Source of the DNA: Azonexaceae bacterium
Lineage (GTDB): Bacteria; Pseudomonadota; Gammaproteobacteria; Burkholderiales; Rhodocyclaceae
Reading direction: 5' to 3'
DNA length: 10,170 bases
Assembly: GCA_009469665.1 (NCBI GenBank)
Contig: SSTB01000201.1
Coordinates: 1-10,170, forward strand
Positions 7,119 through 10,170 of this stretch are shown here, piece after piece. Under the pieces are notes generated by a model, which searched no databases, had not been told where the DNA came from, and saw only the letters and a program-made list of their open reading frames with translations. Both the position numbers and the translations under genes were made by a program. The first letter of the stretch is position 1; each line of letters starts with the position of its first letter.

Positions 7119-7975
7119 GACAGAGCCTCCAGGGCGTCGGCAAAGAAGAGCTTCGGGGACCAGGCGAGAGGCGGACGGCCGAGAAAGGCCGTGATGGGCG
7201 CCGCATCTGCGTGGTAGCCGGTCAGGAGCATGCGCAGGTTCTCGGGTTGGAAAAGCGGATGAAAGTGGCGGGCCAGGGTGAAGGCGGCAGCCGCCAGGTG
7301 GGGTGGAATCTTCAGATGGCGGGCTGGCGCGAGGCCCTGAGCGGCGCGCATCCTGCCCAGCCAGTCGGCGAAGCTCACTGTCTCGGGGCCGACGATATCC
7401 AGGGTGCGCTGCGTGGCCGGTGCCTCCAGGCAGCGCAGGACTGTGGCCGCCACATCGGCGATATGAATGGGCTGCAAGCGCTGTCGTCCGTCACCGATGA
7501 GCGGGAGCCGTGGCAGCATGGCAAGGCGCAGGAACAATGCGCTGCTGGCGCCTCCCCGGCCATAGATGAGCGAGGGACGCAGCACGATCCCGTCGACGTC
7601 GAGTGCGCGCAGGGCCTCGTCCGCCGCGCGCTTGCTAATGTGATAGGCGGAAAAAGCGGTGTCGTCGGCACCCAGGGCGGAAATCTGGATGACGCGCCGG
7701 ATGCCGACTCGGGCGCAGGCCGAGAAGAGCACCGTGGGTCCGTCGCGATGCAGGGTGAGGAAGCGCTGCTGCCCCGTCTCGCCGATGATGCCGACGCAGT
7801 TGATGACGGCATCGATATCGTCCAGATGAGGGCACCAATCGGCAGGGCGCGTCAGGGCGCGGAAATCGACTCCGGTGCGGCGCGAGGCCGAAACGACGCG
7901 ATGCCCTGCCGCGGTCAGGACGCTTGCCAGATTACGCCCCACGAAGCCGCTGCCGCCGGCTACCAGGACGTTCAT
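7115..7975 (-). CDS. NDUFA9-like atypical SDR NAD(P)-dependent oxidoreductase
   Basis: This is a 286-residue protein with an N-terminal Rossmann fold and dinucleotide motif GGSGFVG (G7, G10, G13). It keeps the SDR catalytic set: S99 in IQISALG and Y111-x-x-x-K115 in YHISK. INCVGIIGE at 58-66 and LRPSLIYGRGG at 132-142 followed by HIADVA near 171 place it among extended/atypical SDRs related to NDUFA9, the YbjT type and sugar epimerases. Members bind NAD(P)(H) and act as epimerases, reductases or assembly factors. The substrate cannot be read from the sequence. The frame is open 21 codons further upstream to 8038, but that part is Arg/Pro-rich shadow. The ATG at 7975 has GGAGG 6 bases upstream, overlaps the preceding stop as ATGA, and starts right before the Rossmann strand. 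Confidence 0.93.
   Translation of the reverse strand: MNVLVAGGSGFVGRNLASVLTAAGHRVVSASRRTGVDFRALTRPADWCPHLDDIDAVINCVGIIGETGQQRFLTLHRDGPTVLFSACARVGIRRVIQISALGADDTAFSAYHISKRAADEALRALDVDGIVLRPSLIYGRGGASSALFLRLAMLPRLPLIGDGRQRLQPIHIADVAATVLRCLEAPATQRTLDIVGPETVSFADWLGRMRAAQGLAPARHLKIPPHLAAAAFTLARHFHPLFQPENLRMLLTGYHADAAPITAFLGRPPLAWSPKLFFADALEALS
7126..7130 (-). promoter_or_regulatory. Ribosome binding site of the DUF2269 gene
   Basis: GGAGG lies 7 bases before the ATG at 7118, within the last codons of the SDR gene. It supports independent re-initiation at the ATGA overlap. Confidence 0.7.
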
Positions 7976-8316
7976 GGCCGGCCTCCGGGGGCGCGTTCGG
8001 CTTCGATGAAGTGCCCGAGGCGTCGGCCGACGATCCACAACCCCAGAAGCAGGCCGCCCAGACTGGCGATCGTGCCCAGGCGAAATCGGCTGCCGGGGTC
8101 GCTGTTTGGCGCGATCAGATCGACGAGCATGACGCAGAGCAGGGGAGCCAGCACCAGCATGACCTGGGCGTAACAGCGCCAGAAAGCGGCAGAGGCGCTA
8201 TCGGGACACAGGCGTTCGAGAAGGCCGGTGAGGGGACCGCTCAGTACGCGCAGGATGATGAGGCTGAGGAGGACGCAGATCAGGCATTGCAAGAACAGGG
8301 AAAGGGTGTCGAACAC
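7972..8316 (-). CDS. Small three-helix membrane protein of unknown function
   Basis: This 114-residue hydrophobic protein is not one I recognise. Three predicted membrane helices lie at about 5-27, 48-68 and 80-97, with a short polar Arg-rich C-terminus. Cysteines are seen in the first and second helices (CLICVLL; APLLCVML) and one between them (LCPDS). It starts with GTG at 8316, which is supported by a GGAG 6 bases upstream. Its stop overlaps the SDR start as ATGA. It is the first gene of the four-gene operon, so it may be a membrane anchor or partner for the SDR and DUF2269 proteins. That is inferred from the tight coupling only. Confidence 0.8.
   Translation of the reverse strand: MFDTLSLFLQCLICVLLSLIILRVLSGPLTGLLERLCPDSASAAFWRCYAQVMLVLAPLLCVMLVDLIAPNSDPGSRFRLGTIASLGGLLLGLWIVGRRLGHFIEAERAPGGRP
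7982..7986 (-). promoter_or_regulatory. Ribosome binding site deciding the SDR start
   Basis: GGAGG lies 6 bases before the ATG at 7975. It selects this ATG over the longer open frame reaching 8038. Confidence 0.75.
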
Positions 8317-8322
8317 GGCAGT

Positions 8323-8326
8323 CTCC
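8323..8326 (-). promoter_or_regulatory. Ribosome binding site supporting a GTG start
   Basis: GGAG lies 6 bases before the GTG at 8316, the first codon of the small membrane protein gene that opens the operon. Confidence 0.6.
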
Positions 8327-8405
8327 GGTGATTGGGACGACTGCAGTTTCGGTTGGACGAGGGGGTGATGGCTTCCGTTTTGGGCGAATCGGAGACGAAA
8401 TTTGC

Positions 8406-8428
8406 TCCGGAACGATCATTCCGGAACG
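8406..8428. promoter_or_regulatory. Candidate operator: combined inverted and direct repeat upstream of the operon
   Basis: TCCGGAA at 8406-8412 and TTCCGGA at 8419-8425 form a perfect 7-base inverted repeat with a 6-base centre. CCGGAACG also recurs as a direct repeat at 8407-8414 and 8421-8428 with a 14-base period. The element lies about 90 bases upstream of the GTG at 8316 and 10 bases past the stop of the AraC-type gene. No good -10/-35 pair is seen in the gap, which would suit activator-dependent transcription. It could instead be a weak terminator for the regulator gene, but no T-run follows. Confidence 0.45.
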
Positions 8429-8438
8429 GAAGAGTTGC

Positions 8439-9461
8439 TTAGCTGCCCTTCCCTGGCCCGCGGAGCTTGCGGTACTGGCCGGGGGTCATGCCTTCGATTT
8501 CCCGGAACGCGTCATAGAAATTCGACTGGGCGCTGAAGCCCACGCTAAGGCCGACCGAGAGGACCGAAGCCGAGGGCTCCGCGAGCAGCATCCCGCATGC
8601 CGCTTCGACCCGCCATTCCCGCAGATAGCGTGCGAAGCCCTTGCCCAGGCGTGCGTTGAGTAATTCGGAAAGCTGATGGGAACTGAGCCCGACCCTATCG
8701 GCCAGGGTGGCAAGGTCCAGATCGGGGTTGGTGAAGAGACGCTCTTCCCGCATCAAGCTGTCCAGCCGCCCCTCGACTACGGTGCAGTCAACCTGGCCCA
8801 GGGTCGAGACGGCATAGCTCGTGCGGGCGGCTTCGCCGACGTCGTCGGGTAGGTGCGGACGTCGACCGAGGGCGATCTGAACGAGCAGGAAGGCAATGCC
8901 GATGGCTGTGGCGTAGAGGCCGTAGAACAGTTTGTCAGGCAACTGGGTCTGGGCAAGCCCAAGTCCAGCGACGCCGAGGGCGATGGCGAAGACGCCGCCC
9001 AGCAGGAGCATCTCCTGGCGAAAAGCCCCCCGCGTGGCGCGCAAGGCGAAAAGACTGCGGGCCAACCAGACCAGGTAAGTGGCACCGATCAGGAAGGCCG
9101 TGGGGAGCACAAGATTCCCCGGGAGCAGCGGCGCAACCGCTGCGGGCAGGAGGTGGAGTGCGCGCAGAAGCGCCGGGGGCGTCGACTCTTCGGGATGCAG
9201 CAGAGGGCGGGCAAAGAGGTAGAAAGCCGGGGCGACCACGAAGAGTACACAGTGATAGACCGGGCTTGCGATCCAGGGGCGATCGAAATCGAGCCAGGCA
9301 AAGTGAGCGATTTGAAGACCGCTCAAGGCGCAAAGCAGAAGTAGTCCCATGGGTCTGGCCCCCGCTTGCTCCCGATAGCGCTCGCTCCCGAAATGCGTGA
9401 GGGCCAAGACAAGGGCACTGAAAAGGGAAAAGCCGATAAGCAGAATGGCAAACGGTGTCAC
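8439..9461 (-). CDS. AraC-family transcriptional regulator with N-terminal membrane domain
   Basis: This is a 340-residue one-component regulator. The first 200 residues are hydrophobic, with about six or seven predicted membrane helices (near 4-21, 37-55, 66-86, 99-115, 117-140, 150-170 and 178-197). A linker follows, then a C-terminal AraC/XylS DNA-binding domain at about 232-335. The first helix-turn-helix is LATLADRVGLSSHQLSELLN at 250-269. The second is around 299-330, with the signature VGFSAQSNFYDAFREIEGMTPGQYRK. The protein would sense a signal in or through the membrane and bind DNA from there. The start is GTG at 9461; no good Shine-Dalgarno is seen, but an in-frame stop lies upstream and the next Met (residue 38) would remove the first helix. 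It is followed after 122 bases by the four-gene operon on the same strand, its likely target. Confidence 0.93.
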   Translation of the reverse strand: MTPFAILLIGFSLFSALVLALTHFGSERYREQAGARPMGLLLLCALSGLQIAHFAWLDFDRPWIASPVYHCVLFVVAPAFYLFARPLLHPEESTPPALLRALHLLPAAVAPLLPGNLVLPTAFLIGATYLVWLARSLFALRATRGAFRQEMLLLGGVFAIALGVAGLGLAQTQLPDKLFYGLYATAIGIAFLLVQIALGRRPHLPDDVGEAARTSYAVSTLGQVDCTVVEGRLDSLMREERLFTNPDLDLATLADRVGLSSHQLSELLNARLGKGFARYLREWRVEAACGMLLAEPSASVLSVGLSVGFSAQSNFYDAFREIEGMTPGQYRKLRGPGKGS

Positions 9462-9522
9462 GGGTGCGCGCGGGGGGAGAGGCTTGTGGTTGGCTGAGTC
9501 AGGCCTATGTCATGGGGTGCCA

Positions 9523-9531
9523 ACGATAGCA
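9523..9531 (-). promoter_or_regulatory. Possible extended -10 promoter for the membrane AraC gene
   Basis: The minus strand reads TGCTATCGT, an extended -10 shape (TGn plus TATCGT, 4 of 6). The start site would be near 9516, giving a leader of about 55 bases. The -35 side is poor and is occupied by the hairpin at 9533-9549, which could be an operator. Confidence 0.25.
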
Positions 9532-9532
9532 C

Positions 9533-9549
9533 GCCAGAGGCGCTCTGGC
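9533..9549. repeat. Perfect inverted repeat upstream of the membrane AraC gene
   Basis: GCCAGAG at 9533-9539 and CTCTGGC at 9543-9549 pair perfectly around GCG. Outer arms ACGAT (9523-9527) and ATCGT (9553-9557) add a second layer of dyad symmetry. It sits about 70-90 bases ahead of the GTG start, a plausible position for a regulator site. Confidence 0.45.
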
Positions 9550-9937
9550 AGAATCGTCTCGATCCGCGTCTGGGAGTGGCGTCCGCAGGGCGCGGAATCA
9601 TGCTTAGACGTGCCGGAAGTCCGATACACCAAATTTGCCGGGCGCAGTCGCATGCCGTCCCAGCGCATCGGCAGGTTTTTCGCCGATCGCTTTCTGGGGG
9701 CTGGGAGAGGGAGACATGGGCCGTGGCCTCGAAGCGGCTCGGGGCGATTTTGAGGCCATTTGCAGGAACTGCAGCGATCTGCCGCCAACCTTGCGGAAGT
9801 GGCCGCCCAATTGGGAAGCGGTGAGGGAACAGTGGGAGAGCTTCCAGCGAACCCTTGCCGGGTCTGTCAGTGGTCGCTCACTCTTTGCTAGGCCGCCAGC
9901 AATCGTCTGTTGCGGCACGTCGATACGGCGTTCGTCT

Positions 9938-10170
9938 CTAAGAGCGGCTGGCGGGTTCGTCCCGGCACGCCACCCAGTAGGTCGCCCCTTCGTCGCCGTA
10001 GCGTTCGCTGTGGGGCAAGTCCTTGTCCAGGGCAAAGGCATCGCCGCGGCGCAGGTGGCGGCAGTGGTCATCTATGGCGAGCCACATCTCCCCGGCGACG
10101 ACCAGGGCGCGCAGGGCGAAGGGATGGGCATGGGTTTCGGCGACGGCGCCGGGGGGCCAGGTGTGCTCGA
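9938..10170 (-). CDS. Cupin domain-containing protein, 3' part only
   Basis: The reverse strand is open from the right edge to a TAG at 9940-9938 and encodes 76 C-terminal residues; the N-terminus is outside the window. The segment reads as a single beta-barrel cupin. The metal-binding motif 1 is seen as HTWPPG...ETHAHPFALRALVVAGEMWL, with the HxH pair, and motif 2 as RRGDAFALDKDLPHSERYG. It ends with ATYWVACR. The acidic residue usual in cupin motif 1 appears to be replaced near the RALVV segment. Small cupins of this kind bind a metal and act as sensors, isomerases or stress proteins; the specific role is unknown. The gene runs the same way as the AraC gene but 476 bases away, so co-transcription is uncertain. 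Confidence 0.85.
   Translation of the reverse strand, partial: EHTWPPGAVAETHAHPFALRALVVAGEMWLAIDDHCRHLRRGDAFALDKDLPHSERYGDEGATYWVACRDEPASRS

Larger units (their letters stand above)
9462..9937. other. 476-base stretch without a credible gene
   Basis: This stretch lies between the membrane AraC gene and the cupin gene. Open frames exist on both strands, but their translations are Arg/Pro/Ser-rich and show no known domain, and none has a ribosome binding site. Several short inverted repeats are present: 9533-9549, ATCGGC/GCCGAT at 9667-9687, TGGCCTC/GAGGCCA at 9724-9758 and TGCAG/CTGCA at 9761-9773. The left part should hold the promoter of the AraC gene. The rest may be a decayed gene or a dispersed repeat; I cannot tell. 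Confidence 0.5.

Noticed and set aside
6643..7206. Upstream extension of the DUF4166 reading frame to 387 residues
   Set aside because: The extra part lies out of frame inside the DUF2269 gene and is Arg/Pro/His-rich. The GGAG and the TGATG overlap point to the start at 6642.
7976..8038. 21-codon upstream extension of the SDR gene
   Set aside because: Arg/Pro-rich shadow of the small membrane protein gene; the ATG at 7975 has an ideal GGAGG and directly precedes the Rossmann strand.
7211..8173. 320-residue open frame antisense to the SDR and small membrane protein genes
   Set aside because: No recognisable domain, and it runs opposite the well-supported, overlapping operon genes.
9604..10071. 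155-residue minus-strand frame across the gap and the cupin gene
   Set aside because: It is out of frame with the clear cupin sequence over its first part and shows no domain afterwards; treated as shadow plus unassigned gap.

Overview
The window looks like chromosomal DNA of a GC-rich betaproteobacterium, probably of the Rhodocyclales. This is inferred from protein style and gene order, since no search was possible. It holds one textbook housekeeping block and one accessory block, plus a tRNA fragment and a cupin gene cut by the right edge.

Housekeeping block (1-6024). On the minus strand lies the macromolecular synthesis operon, read right to left: rpsU (ribosomal protein S21), a yqeY-type gene, dnaG (primase) and rpoD (sigma-70). 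After it comes a tRNA with anticodon CAU, of which only the 5' 43 bases are inside the window. tsaD (tRNA t6A synthesis) diverges from rpsU across a 155-base gap that holds back-to-back promoters. The operon couples translation, replication priming and transcription initiation. A rho-independent terminator directly after rpsU probably lowers read-through, so that abundant S21 is made in excess over primase and sigma factor. Both spacers flanking yqeY carry tandem 7-base repeats, and one spacer also has an inverted copy; these are not part of the standard operon.

Accessory block (6043-9461), all on the minus strand. A regulator with an N-terminal membrane domain of about seven helices and a C-terminal AraC DNA-binding domain (8439-9461) is followed after 122 bases by four genes. 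They are joined by ATGA, ATGA and TGATG overlaps: a small membrane protein starting with GTG, an NDUFA9-like SDR oxidoreductase, a DUF2269 four-helix membrane protein and a DUF4166 protein. The gap holds a direct/inverted repeat that is a candidate operator. I infer a membrane-sensing one-component regulator controlling a membrane-associated redox module of unknown substrate. This is the best candidate in the window for an undescribed system. The module converges on tsaD with only 18 bases between the stop codons.

Right end (9462-10170). There is a 476-base stretch with no credible gene but several short inverted repeats, then the 3' end of a cupin-domain gene on the minus strand that runs off the window.
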